NCBI GenBank assembly: GCA_903906365.1 | Contig: CAIVKC010000004.1 | Location: 16,741-80,740 of the forward strand | Origin: an uncultured Bacteroidota bacterium | Lineage (GTDB): Bacteria > Bacteroidota > Bacteroidia > Chitinophagales > Chitinophagaceae | Direction: 5' to 3' | DNA: 64,000 nt | Shown here: positions 44,141 through 51,930 of the stretch, in pieces | Layout: each line of letters begins with the position of its first letter | Numbering within the stretch: position 1 is the stretch's first letter | The notes under the pieces: model-generated | What the model saw: the letters and a program-made list of their open reading frames with translations, nothing else | Told to the model about the DNA's origin: nothing | Databases searched by the model: none | Translations under genes and position numbers: made by a program

Positions 44141-44341
44141 TTAATGGCCTTTAACATACCAGTCGTCAGTCAGGAGCCTGTCAGGCGTCAAAAATTTCAT
44201 GGATTGGACGCCATCTGCTATCAGAATGCTGTCATTGATCTCCCTGATCCGGAATTGTTCAATCCCGCCTTCGGAGCAATCTATGAGGATGTCCCCTTTT
44301 TTTAAACGAAGGACCTGTTCCCTGTTTTCAATTTTTACCAT
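44141..44341 (-). CDS. Small hypothetical protein (66 aa)
   Basis: MVKIENREQVLRLKKGDILI continues with DCSEGGIEQFRIREINDSIL and ends DDWYVKGH. The composition is protein-like: charged, alternating beta strands as in a small SH3-type barrel. The reading frame is intact, in a region otherwise poor in genes. No family is recognised. It is divergent from the gene-poor stretch that follows. Confidence 0.55.
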   Translation of the reverse strand: MVKIENREQVLRLKKGDILIDCSEGGIEQFRIREINDSILIADGVQSMKFLTPDRLLTDDWYVKGH

Positions 44342-44480
44342 GGATGGAAAGGATAAAGTACATAAACGGATTACATGACTTCCATAGGGCGTTCACGGAA
44401 TTATTTTCAGGGGAGTTACAACTACGCGTATTTGGCTACAACCTTACCTCCGGCAGCCTGTCAGATGGCTTTTGAAATAA

Positions 44481-44500
44481 ATACCATGGTTTTATGGTAT
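44481..44500. repeat. Inverted repeat ATACCAT-N6-ATGGTAT
   Basis: A perfect 7-bp dyad (44481-44487 and 44494-44500) with a 6-base centre, followed by AGCTAAAGCTA. Its half site resembles that at 1008-1025. An operator role is possible. Confidence 0.5.
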
Positions 44501-44553
44501 AGCTAAAGCTAAAAAATTCATCCCATAAAAAGTGTAGGAGTTACAGGCGTATT

Positions 44554-44575
44554 GCTGTAGTATTCATACTACAGC
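44554..44575. repeat. Inverted repeat GCTGTAGTAT-TC-ATACTACAGC
   Basis: A perfect 10-bp dyad with a 2-base centre, 53 bp after the previous one. No T-run follows, which argues against a terminator. Confidence 0.65.
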
Positions 44576-44824
44576 CCCGGCCGGCCTAAAATTTCGGGGA
44601 AAGAGTCTTGATTTACGGCGTTCGGGTTGCAGTCAACCATCATTATTCAAAAGCCAACCATTTTGTCGGGTGCATTCCCGGGACAGATTACGCAGGCTGT
44701 ATAGCAGGGGATGTAAGGGCGGGTTATTTCCATCAGCCCTTTAAAAAGATGGAAAAATTATAATATATGCTTAACGCGGAGGGTTAGGGGATAAATCGGC
44801 ACATTGGGCTTCCAAAGAAATACA

Positions 44825-45004
44825 ATGGGCAAAGACGTAAGGATCATCATCAAGTCGGCTGATAAAGTAGTGGGCGTAAAATTCAGGAAGATTCCTGAAA
44901 TCGGCGATGAAATCATATTAGCCTATAACGGGAAAAACAACCTCATCCGAATTGCGGAGATCAAGGAAGGCAACCCCACCCAGATCTATGCAGAAGAGAT
45001 ATAA
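44825..45004 (+). CDS. Small hypothetical protein (59 aa)
   Basis: Starting at ATG 44825, MGKDVRIIIKSADKVVGVKF then RKIPEIGDEIILAYNGKNNL and IRIAEIKEGNPTQIYAEEI. The predicted strands suggest a small beta-barrel, not unlike the 66-residue product at 44141-44341, though the sequences are not clearly related. No family is recognised. It converges with the next gene, 12 bp away. Confidence 0.55.
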   Translation: MGKDVRIIIKSADKVVGVKFRKIPEIGDEIILAYNGKNNLIRIAEIKEGNPTQIYAEEI

Positions 45005-45016
45005 AATCCTGCCTGT

Positions 45017-45262
45017 CTATTTTTTTGGAAAAATAAGGGCGTAAATGACATAAATCCACCCCAGGATGCCATGCAGGATCGCCAGCAGGATGCTCTTATT
45101 GCGGCTCCAGGATACCACCACGGCAATAATGGTGCCCAGACCCACCCCGGGAAACACATAGACCGGGCGGGAATAAAAAGTCCCTTCGCCATCTGTATCA
45201 ACCGAACAGGAACTGAGCAGCAGCATCAGGGAGCTTACCAGGGAAAGATGTTTGTATTTCAT
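45017..45262 (-). CDS. Small membrane lipoprotein
   Basis: An 81-residue protein with a lipobox-like start (LVSSLMLLLSSCSVD, Cys19), then two hydrophobic segments (GVGLGTIIAVVVSWS and ILLAILHGILGWIYVIYALI) before a short KK tail. The second part resembles the YqaE/Pmp3-type small membrane proteins (hydrophobic pair with a conserved turn), but the lipoprotein front is unlike them. Function unknown. Confidence 0.6.
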   Translation of the reverse strand: MKYKHLSLVSSLMLLLSSCSVDTDGEGTFYSRPVYVFPGVGLGTIIAVVVSWSRNKSILLAILHGILGWIYVIYALIFPKK

Positions 45263-45332
45263 GGCTTTTTTTTGTCGTTTTTTTTAACTGAAAGGGCCTT
45301 AAAGAGCCCTGTCCCCAACCGGGGTGCTTTCA

Positions 45333-45848
45333 TCATAGCAGGCGGCTGGCCTGCAACTTTTCACGTAGTTTCTCAAGGTCCGTCCAGCCGATCCAGTGCT
45401 CATTGATATAAGTCCCCCCGAATCTAAGATAAAATGCCTTGTAAGGATTTTGCGGGTGAAAACCCACGCAAAGACCGGATGCCTGGTAATTGTCCAGCCA
45501 GGTCAGAAAACTAGAGAGTAGGGCCCTTCCCAATCCCCTGCGCTGGAAATCCTTCAGGACATAAAATGATTGGATTTCCGCATCCATTGAAAATCTGGTG
45601 GAAAGATGCCCGGCCAGGTAACCCACGTATTGTTCCTCCACCAAAGAGATCAGGATGATGCGCTGTGGTTTGGCGCTTTGGGGTCTTTGCCCATCCAGAT
45701 AGGCTTTCCAGCTTTCCAGCCGTAAACCGGCATCGAGTTCATGGGGTTCGGTCCACTGCGCAACGGAGGCTATTTTAGAGGCTATTTCAATGGCGGCAAT
45801 TTGGGGCAGGTCCCTTTCCTGAGCAGTCCTTATTTCCACTGTAGCCAT
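45333..45848 (-). CDS. GNAT-family N-acetyltransferase
   Basis: A 171-residue acetyltransferase. The acetyl-CoA-binding motif A reads FYVLKDFQRRGLGRALLSSF (RRGLGR loop), preceded by YVGYLAGH and followed by GLCVGFHPQNPYKAFYLRFG, the last part being motif B. The substrate cannot be told: family members acetylate small amines, antibiotics or protein N-termini. It is a single gene. Confidence 0.92.
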   Translation of the reverse strand: MATVEIRTAQERDLPQIAAIEIASKIASVAQWTEPHELDAGLRLESWKAYLDGQRPQSAKPQRIILISLVEEQYVGYLAGHLSTRFSMDAEIQSFYVLKDFQRRGLGRALLSSFLTWLDNYQASGLCVGFHPQNPYKAFYLRFGGTYINEHWIGWTDLEKLREKLQASRLL

Positions 45849-46169
45849 ATGGTATATGTATAATGAAAACTGATCTCAATAGATAACCAGACAATAATTC
45901 AATGGGTTTAATTGCGTAACTGGAAATTGAACCATCTCATTTTCCCTACCGTACTGTAATCTTAAATATACAAAAATCCCCCCACCCCTTATTCAGCCAC
46001 CTTAATTATGATAATCGGGGGAGATCTGAAAATTGAATGGGAAAACAAGCCATGTAAAATCAGGAAGCTGCAAAGCGGCCATCTGGTAAGGCGGGCTACA
46101 GGCATTATTCACAAAAAATACAGATAACTCATTTGACACCTATGGCCAGTGCTGCAACTGGTTCAAGGG
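45849..46169. other. Intergenic region, no gene seen
   Basis: No frame or named element is supported. TCCCCC near 45977 and GGGGGA near 46017 could pair across a 35-base loop, but no T-run follows. The bases next to 45848 are AT-rich and likely carry the acetyltransferase promoter. Confidence 0.4.
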
Positions 46170-47456
46170 CTATTGCTGCCTGTTGGAGGATGGGACCATG
46201 TCCAGGGGATAGCAGGATCTCAGCGGTGAAAGTACCTGCTTTTCAAAGTCACTAAATTGTTCTTTGAATATGGTGATTTTTCCGCCTGCCAGATCCATCC
46301 AGGCCATCATGGCCGCATCGCGCACGCAACCGGCCAGATAAAACTGATGGTTATGGCGAATGAAAAACAAACCGGGGATTTCATAACCTTTCAACGTGGT
46401 ACCCCGGATCAAAAGACTGAGCCTTAACTGGAAGAAAGGCCCATGATCTTCCAGCACAAACCGCAGGCTCGGGGGCTCGGCTACCATGTTGATTTTTTCA
46501 ATCCTGCTTTTGGTTGGAACATGATTTAGCTCCTCCAGGCCCCATAAGGGATAACCGAATACATAGGGCTGAACTGATAATTGTTGGAAGGCCTCTTGCC
46601 AGACTCGAAGAAGCGGGGACAAATACAATTCCTCCGTCGACAACCATTCCAACAGCTTTCCTGTTTTTTCCCGCGTCAGTTCCCGTATCCGCCGGCTGGT
46701 AGACAGCAGTTTGTCCTGCCATGGCAATAGCGCAGGATCCGGCTGGTCTCCCGGTGGTCCCTCAAACCTGTAAAAACCCCTGATACCGTGACCTGACTTA
46801 TTGGGCACTCCAAAACAGGGTGCGAGGAAAGGCATGAATTTTTGGCGGCGGCTGTAGAGCAAAAAATAGGTAAGCACCTTGGACATGGGTGCCTCTGCGC
46901 TGTTGTAATTGCTGCCGGGAAGCGCCAGTATTTTATCCATAGGAATCTCCGGGGTATTTCCCGGCAACTGGAAAACCCCGCCTAATTTTTTGTCGGCCGT
47001 AATCGTAAAGCCGCGATCACCGGCACTGATTTCAAAATATTTACCATGCCTGGCAGCTAAGGCAAACAGGGCACCCGATCGCTGCAGACCGGCAAAATCG
47101 GCTTGTCCATACCAGGTCATCCTTTCCAGCGCCCGGTAGGCATGAATACATAAAGACCCGGTCTGCACCCCGCAGGAGCAGGTCAGCTGCAATGAACCCG
47201 GGGAGATGGTAATTTGGAGTTCATAGGAGGATTTGCCTGATCTGTTGACCAGACTAAGGCAACTCTTTTGAAAGGAGATAAATTCCAAACGGGGAAAAAA
47301 CCAGATCCGGCTCTTAAACAGACTTTTGTCAACCTGTTTTTTTAAGTCCGCTTCCGTAAGAATGTAATCGCCCTTTCGTAGGAAGATGGTGCCGGGTTCT
47401 TTGGAATTTCGGCAGGGGGACAGCTGTTTCTTTTTTGAACTTCTGGAAGTAAGCAT
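46170..47456 (-). CDS. SWIM zinc-finger protein without helicase
   Basis: A 428-residue protein. A SWIM-type zinc finger lies at 93-105: Cys93, Cys95, Cys103 and His105 in LTCSCGVQTGSLCIHAY (CxCx7CxH). In Bacteroidota this N-terminal layout usually precedes an SNF2 helicase, but here the protein ends without ATPase motifs. The remaining 300 residues (for example PMSKVLTYFLLYSRRQKFMP, KLLSTSRRIRELTREKTGKL, FVLEDHGPFFQLRLSLLIRG) resemble the region between the SWIM and the helicase of such proteins. It is divergent from an Xre-type gene with a shared promoter. It could be a DNA- or protein-binding relic or a regulated factor. Confidence 0.75.
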   Translation of the reverse strand: MLTSRSSKKKQLSPCRNSKEPGTIFLRKGDYILTEADLKKQVDKSLFKSRIWFFPRLEFISFQKSCLSLVNRSGKSSYELQITISPGSLQLTCSCGVQTGSLCIHAYRALERMTWYGQADFAGLQRSGALFALAARHGKYFEISAGDRGFTITADKKLGGVFQLPGNTPEIPMDKILALPGSNYNSAEAPMSKVLTYFLLYSRRQKFMPFLAPCFGVPNKSGHGIRGFYRFEGPPGDQPDPALLPWQDKLLSTSRRIRELTREKTGKLLEWLSTEELYLSPLLRVWQEAFQQLSVQPYVFGYPLWGLEELNHVPTKSRIEKINMVAEPPSLRFVLEDHGPFFQLRLSLLIRGTTLKGYEIPGLFFIRHNHQFYLAGCVRDAAMMAWMDLAGGKITIFKEQFSDFEKQVLSPLRSCYPLDMVPSSNRQQ

Positions 47457-47526
47457 AAAATATCCTTTTACCTTTGCAAAATGATAATTTTCAAAGGGAT
47501 ATTTTATTCCTGAACGGGATATTTTA
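47456..47526. promoter_or_regulatory. Divergent promoter with three GGATATTTTA elements
   Basis: TAAAATATCC at 47456-47465 (inverted) and GGATATTTTA at 47497-47506 and 47517-47526 (direct). The two direct copies share the longer GGGATATTTTA and start exactly 20 bp apart, two helical turns. The inverted copy overlaps the first codon of the SWIM gene. A regulator binding here would control both genes; the adjacent Xre-type protein is the obvious candidate. Confidence 0.7.
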
Positions 47527-47589
47527 GAACAAAAAATGACTATTTTAGAATGTCCTTTTTATAGCAATTACTTTACTTAAATTCGTGAT

Positions 47590-47988
47590 ATGTCAACTGA
47601 GAAATCTATTCACCAGGGCCGAAACGTAAAACGTTTCAGGGAGATGTTGGGGATTAAGCAGGAGGGCCTGGCCCAGGAACTGGGGCAGGACTGGAATCAG
47701 AAGAAAGTCTCCCTGCTCGAACAAAAGGATGCCATAGAGGATGGTCTGCTGGAAGAAGTGGCCAGGGTATTGAAAGTGCCGGTTGAAGCAATCAAGAATT
47801 TTGATGAAAATTCTGCAATGAACATTATTTCAAATACGTTCAATAGCCACGATCATTCAACGCTAAATGCGGTAAATCACCATTGTATTATAAATCCCTT
47901 TGAAAAAATTGTGGAGCTTTATGAGGCATTGGTAAAAAGTGAAAAAGAGAAGGTCGAAATACTAAAAAGACAATTGGAAAAATCATAA
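47590..47988 (+). CDS. Xre/Cro-type helix-turn-helix regulator with coiled-coil tail
   Basis: A 132-residue protein. The HTH_3 domain (about 10-66) reads GRNVKRFREMLGIKQEGLAQ, ELGQDWNQKKVSLLEQK, and LEEVARVLKVPVEAIKNF. A low-complexity Asn/His/Ser linker (NTFNSHDHSTLNAVNHH) follows, then a C-terminal coiled coil (FEKIVELYEALVKSEKEKVE, ILKRQLEK) for dimerisation. Small Xre proteins with this architecture are very common in Bacteroidota. It is divergent from the SWIM gene and probably autoregulates through the repeats in between. Confidence 0.9.
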   Translation: MSTEKSIHQGRNVKRFREMLGIKQEGLAQELGQDWNQKKVSLLEQKDAIEDGLLEEVARVLKVPVEAIKNFDENSAMNIISNTFNSHDHSTLNAVNHHCIINPFEKIVELYEALVKSEKEKVEILKRQLEKS

Positions 47989-48056
47989 CAGCTGATTATT
48001 CCGAGCTGAAGTCAATTTGGATTCTTGATGGTTCGGCAATTCGGATTTTTGCTGCT

Positions 48057-48509
48057 TCAATACAGGGACACAAATAATTCTGCCTGAATTTTCCACAGCC
48101 CCTCCAATTTTCTCCACATCGCCGAATATTTCCCCCCTTTACTATACGAATGGGTGGCTTTCCAAATCCCTGTTTCCCAGGCGAGGGTATCGTTGGCACT
48201 GATGATCACTTCTACCGGGGTGCGCAGGTAGGATACTTCCGGGTCTTTATCGAATTGCTGTTTCCAGGAAGTGGCTACGCTGTCCTTTCCGGTCATATGG
48301 CTCGCATTGCCTCGCACCTGTACAAAATCGTTCAGCATGTATTTTGAAATTCCTGCCAGGTCATGGCGGGCAATGGATTCATTGGAAGACTGCCTGGCCG
48401 CTTTGATCGCAGCAATATCAGATTCCCTGTGCGTCTGGGCTGTTATGAGCAATGGAAAGCAGAAAAGGAGTAAACCAAGGCAAGTGGGTATTTTTAATAA
48501 TCCGGTCAT
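48057..48509 (-). CDS. DUF4440/SnoaL-like exported protein
   Basis: A 150-residue protein with a signal peptide (IPTCLGLLLFCFPLLITAQ). The mature domain (DIAAIKAARQSSNESIARHD, LAGISKYMLNDFVQVRGNAS, LRTPVEVIISANDTLAWETG, YSAMWRKLEGLWKIQAELF) has the cystatin-like NTF2/SnoaL fold of DUF4440. Its role is unknown; members bind small ligands. It converges with the Xre gene. Confidence 0.88.
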   Translation of the reverse strand: MTGLLKIPTCLGLLLFCFPLLITAQTHRESDIAAIKAARQSSNESIARHDLAGISKYMLNDFVQVRGNASHMTGKDSVATSWKQQFDKDPEVSYLRTPVEVIISANDTLAWETGIWKATHSYSKGGKYSAMWRKLEGLWKIQAELFVSLY

Positions 48510-48847
48510 TTTCTGACGATTTTTTTAAATAAGGAATCGAAACAACTATCATTGGGCAGGGGAGGCTATCTATAGGGAACCGGGCAGTCAGGGGAAAATT
48601 ATAAAAGAATTTCTAACGATTACATAAAAACGGATGAAATCCCTCCAAATCCGCGCTGCTGCTGGAATCCAGCTGCTGTGTCTTCCGGATAAACCGGGTC
48701 CCCGGTTCAGTTTTTGTTAAGATATTTTTAAACTTGTACAATTTAATGAATATGATCCCCGTTAATAGTATGGTTTTTCATAGGATATTGGATTTTAAAA
48801 CGGGCTGGATTTCTATCCTGGCCCTATTTTTTTTTAAGCCTGTGTCA
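48510..48847. other. Intergenic region with one hairpin, no gene
   Basis: No coding frame is supported. AACCGGG (48692-48698) and CCCGGTT (48701-48707), followed on the plus strand by CAGTTTTTG, form a terminator-like hairpin, but no plus-strand gene directly precedes it. Confidence 0.4.
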
Positions 48848-50023
48848 TCAAACCCGGATATAGATTTTCTTCCGGTCCATGATATAACCTAAAAGCCAGA
48901 AGAACATTACCATCAGGATGGCGTATAAAAGCGACCCGTTCTTGAGGTTTTCCGATACAGGCCTGCAAATATGGTTGTAAAACCATTCCAGCGGTGAGGT
49001 ATAAACCATCGTGTCCTCACTTCCCTGCTTACCCTCAGCCCACCGGATCAGCCCGGATATCCTTGGAATCAATCCGCTCATGACAAAAATAAAAAGAGGG
49101 TTCTTGCCAAAAATGTCAAAAAATCTGCTCAACCAGCCTTTCCAACCCCTGAATTCAATCAAATAAATCAGGACCGCCAAAACCAGCATGGCTAGTCCGG
49201 AAGTAAACAGTACAAAGGAACTGGTCCATATTTTCTTATTTATCGGGAAAATGACATTCCAGCATAAACCCGCCACGGCAATTATAATTCCTGCGCTGAT
49301 CATCCATTTCAGCAGCCCAGGCGTTTTACCCCGCCCAACGATTTGGTATCCTGTATAATAACCGAGCACAACCTGCACAATGGCGGGCAGGGTGCTGGCG
49401 AGGCCTTCCGGGTCAAATGGGACACCTTCCCCTTTATACATATGGGCCACCCCGAGAACGGCCTTATCCACTCCCAGACCAAAATAGCCGGTAATGCTGT
49501 AAGGATCACCTGGATGACCAAAATATAGGCATAATACCCAGTAAATCAGTAGAATGCAGGCGCTTATGATTAATGCCCCCCGTAGTTTGCAGTAATACAC
49601 CAGCAGGGAAGCAAATAAATAACAAAGGGCGATTCGCTGCAGAACACCCAGAATACGTACTCCATTATCGGGTTGGGTTGGATTTACCCAATATCGGAGC
49701 ACATAATGATTTTCGCTCCAACGGATGAAGGGAAACCAGTTCAGAAAAAGGCCTAATCCGAAGATAATCAGGGTTCTTTTAAAAATCTTCTGTAAAAAGA
49801 CGGCATTGCCCGCTGATTCCAGCCGGGGCATAACAAAGGCCATGGCATTACCCACTGCAAACAGGAAAAAGGGAAAGACCAGGTCTGTCGGGGTACATCC
49901 GTTCCAGGGGGCATGTTCCAAAGGGGGATAAATATGTTCCCAACTGCCGGGATTGTTGACCAAAATCATCAAGGCGACTGTCGCTCCCCTAAAAACATCC
50001 AATGAGTAATAGCGCTGGTTCAA
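48848..50023 (-). CDS. NagX/DUF5009-type membrane acyltransferase
   Basis: A 391-residue polytopic protein, about ten membrane segments. YSLDVFRGATVALMILVNNP, EHAPWNGCTPTDLVFPFFLF with AVGNAM, and the late RWAEGKQGSED are hallmarks of the DUF5009 family (heparan-alpha-glucosaminide N-acetyltransferase-like). In some Bacteroidota and Proteobacteria the relative NagX sits with N-acetylglucosamine genes; no such genes are adjacent here. It is the second HGSNAT-type gene of the window. Confidence 0.9.
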   Translation of the reverse strand: MNQRYYSLDVFRGATVALMILVNNPGSWEHIYPPLEHAPWNGCTPTDLVFPFFLFAVGNAMAFVMPRLESAGNAVFLQKIFKRTLIIFGLGLFLNWFPFIRWSENHYVLRYWVNPTQPDNGVRILGVLQRIALCYLFASLLVYYCKLRGALIISACILLIYWVLCLYFGHPGDPYSITGYFGLGVDKAVLGVAHMYKGEGVPFDPEGLASTLPAIVQVVLGYYTGYQIVGRGKTPGLLKWMISAGIIIAVAGLCWNVIFPINKKIWTSSFVLFTSGLAMLVLAVLIYLIEFRGWKGWLSRFFDIFGKNPLFIFVMSGLIPRISGLIRWAEGKQGSEDTMVYTSPLEWFYNHICRPVSENLKNGSLLYAILMVMFFWLLGYIMDRKKIYIRV

Positions 50024-50113
50024 GAGCAGTAGTTTATGGTTTATTAAAGATAAGATTTTGGGTATTTCTTTTCAATGTTAATGTCTTGTTTTTCAATAGC
50101 CAGTAAAAAAAAT

Positions 50114-50139
50114 TTGCTTGCCAAAATCTCCTATATTTG
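50114..50139 (+). promoter_or_regulatory. Bacteroidota-type promoter candidate for the polysaccharide operon
   Basis: TATATTTG at 50132-50139 matches the TAnnTTTG -7 element, with TTG at 50114-50116 as a possible -33 element (spacing slightly short). Transcription would begin near 50146 and leave a leader of about 410 nt before the NusG-like gene. Confidence 0.5.
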
Positions 50140-50305
50140 CAATCCAACATCATAATGGTATTTCCGGAGGATTTTAGTGTAAATAAGTAGGGTGAAAAGG
50201 GGACTTATATTTGATTATTTTGTTGCAGCCTGAAACCTTAAAAAAACATGTAAACTATTTGTGAAGAAGACGTTGGGTGTAATATGGATCTGAATCTTTT
50301 GCGCA

Positions 50306-50345
50306 GGGTATAAGAGGTAATTCATCAGAATAACCGCTTGTACCC
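50306..50345 (+). promoter_or_regulatory. Long hairpin in the leader upstream of the NusG-like gene
   Basis: GGGTATAAGAGGTAATT (50306-50322) pairs with AATAACCGCTTGTACCC (50329-50345) over 17 positions, with one G-T pair and two mismatches, around the 6-nt loop CATCAG. It is not followed by a U-tract. It is a candidate recognition site for the antiterminator encoded just downstream. Confidence 0.65.
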
Positions 50346-50556
50346 TTCTCAGTTATAGAGAATGTTGGTACATTTTAGTGTTTTGGCACTCAGTTTCAAA
50401 AAAAAGCAATGGGACTGAGGAGGCGAAGCTTTGTTTTTTCGGGAATGCTTCAAGGGATATATCCAGAAAGGGATTAAAAGATTCTAAGTTGTAAATTCGT
50501 CATAAATTAATATGTAATAGTTTGTTTTTCAATCTATTTAATGAAATGCCGTCATT

Positions 50557-51048
50557 TTGAAATGGTATGTAGTTTATACGAAACCAAGATGGGAAAAAAA
50601 AGTCTTTAAACACTTTTCAGAAAAGGGGATGGAATCTTATTGCCCCTTAAATAAGGTTCGCAAGAAATGGAGTGACAGGATCAAGACAGTAGAGGAGCCC
50701 CTGTTCAAATCCTATGTTTTTGTTCGGGTAGCAGAGGATGAGCACCTGAAAGTTCGCATGACCCAGGGGGTGGTCAACTTTGTGTACTGGCAGGGAAAAC
50801 CTGCGATAGTTAGAGACAATGAAATAGAAGTTATTCGGAAGTTTTTAAACGAATACAAGGAAGTTCAGGCAATGCCATTGGAACTGAGGCCTGACATGAG
50901 TGTGAAGATACGACGGGGCGTATTTATGGACAAGGAGGCTACAGTAATAAAAGTACAGGGCAATAAAGTTCAGGTAAATATCGAAAGCATAGGTTATTCC
51001 CTGGTGGCCAGTGTTGATAAATCGAACCTGGCAATGATTGAAAAATAG
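50557..51048 (+). CDS. NusG/UpxY-family transcription antiterminator
   Basis: A 163-residue NusG paralogue. The NGN domain (1-105) opens KWYVVYTKPRWEKKVFKHFS and contains LFKSYVFVRVAEDEHLKVRM with GVVNFVYWQGKPAIV; the KOW domain follows (PDMSVKIRRGVFMDKEATVI). The start is TTG 50557: the in-frame stop at 50542 excludes anything much longer, and no ATG lies before the conserved Trp. In Bacteroides, UpxY proteins bind the leader of their own capsule operon to prevent early termination. Position as first gene of the polysaccharide operon fits that role exactly. Confidence 0.9.
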   Translation: MKWYVVYTKPRWEKKVFKHFSEKGMESYCPLNKVRKKWSDRIKTVEEPLFKSYVFVRVAEDEHLKVRMTQGVVNFVYWQGKPAIVRDNEIEVIRKFLNEYKEVQAMPLELRPDMSVKIRRGVFMDKEATVIKVQGNKVQVNIESIGYSLVASVDKSNLAMIEK

Positions 51049-51075
51049 TAGTTTTGGCCGATAATTTTTTAAAAT

Positions 51076-51915
51076 ATGTTTAATTTTTACAGGTTTCTGA
51101 GGATAGTTAGTATTAACGTGGGTATTATGGGGGTTCTCTCTGTTTTCCTTAGCTCCTGTGGAAGTACAAGACAGTATATTTATCTGCAGGGGCAGTTTGA
51201 TACTGCCCGGCTTAGTCAGATCAAGGTAACCGATCCTGTGGTGCAAAAGGGTGACATGGTTAGTATCATTGTATTTAGTGACAATCCAGAAGCAACTAAG
51301 ATTTATAACCAACCTTTGATAGCTTCGGCTACAACTTCTAACACATCTACTCCAGGTAATGGTGAAATTCAACAAGTTATTAATGGCGCATCAGCAACAT
51401 CTTCGGGTTATCTCGTTGATGATAATGGCAATATAGAATTCCAGGGATTGGGTATTATTCACATAGAAGGTTTGACCAGAAGTGAAATAAAACAATTGCT
51501 GGATTCTAAATTGAAAGATTTTCTCAAAAACCCTTACTATACCATCAGATTCTTAAATAACAGGTTTACCATGCTTGGCGAAGTCAGTCGACCGGGTTTG
51601 TATACTATTCCAAGCGATCATATCAATCTACTGGAAGCATTGGGTTTGGCGGGAGAAATGACATATTATGGCAGAAGAGATAATATTTTGGTTATAAGAG
51701 AGCAAAATGGAAAGAGGGAATTTGGGCGTATGGATCTTACTAAACCAGAGGTAATGGCATCACCTTATTATTACCTTCAACAGAATGATATTATTATAGT
51801 AGAACAGACCCGGAAGAAAGTTGTTGCAAGTGATCAGGTTACAACCAGAAATGTCACTTTAGCATCTACAATTATATCAACGTTGGCTATTCTTTATAGT
51901 ATATTCAGGAAATAA
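51076..51915 (+). CDS. Wza-like polysaccharide export lipoprotein
   Basis: A 279-residue lipoprotein (VLSVFLSSCGS, Cys28). The Poly_export domain (VTDPVVQKGDMVSIIVFSDN, VDDNGNIEFQGLGIIHIEGL, SEIKQLLDSKLKDFL) is followed by an SLBB domain (RFTMLGEVSRPGLYTIPSDH, INLLEALGLAGEMTYYGRRD) and a C-terminal membrane segment (LASTIISTLAILYSIF). Wza-type proteins form the outer-membrane channel for capsule or exopolysaccharide. The Bacteroidota forms have a hydrophobic C-terminus like this one. It is followed 15 bp later by the Wzc-like kinase. Confidence 0.92.
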   Translation: MFNFYRFLRIVSINVGIMGVLSVFLSSCGSTRQYIYLQGQFDTARLSQIKVTDPVVQKGDMVSIIVFSDNPEATKIYNQPLIASATTSNTSTPGNGEIQQVINGASATSSGYLVDDNGNIEFQGLGIIHIEGLTRSEIKQLLDSKLKDFLKNPYYTIRFLNNRFTMLGEVSRPGLYTIPSDHINLLEALGLAGEMTYYGRRDNILVIREQNGKREFGRMDLTKPEVMASPYYYLQQNDIIIVEQTRKKVVASDQVTTRNVTLASTIISTLAILYSIFRK

Positions 51916-51930
51916 TTTATTGATTAATAT

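Larger units (their letters stand above)
44342..44824. other. Gene-free stretch with two dyads
   Basis: No reading frame is supported over about 480 bases. Two inverted repeats (44481-44500 and 44554-44575) lie near its centre. GGAGTTACA occurs near 44413 and again near 44537, each followed by GCGTATT within 15 bases. The last 60 bases (ATTATAATATATGC near 44758) are promoter-like for the small gene at 44825. Confidence 0.5.
50024..50556. other. Long leader region of the polysaccharide operon
   Basis: About 530 bases without a gene upstream of the NusG-like gene. It contains a promoter candidate (50114-50139) and a long hairpin (50306-50345). A weak stem, CTCAGT (about 50390) / ACTGAG (about 50413), and a T6 run near 50434 (GCTTTGTTTTTTC) may add a termination signal. 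The arrangement is that of a regulated 5' leader. Confidence 0.5.

Noticed and set aside
48692..48707. AACCGGG/CCCGGTT hairpin followed by a short T-run
   Set aside because: Oriented for a plus-strand transcript, but no plus-strand gene directly precedes it.
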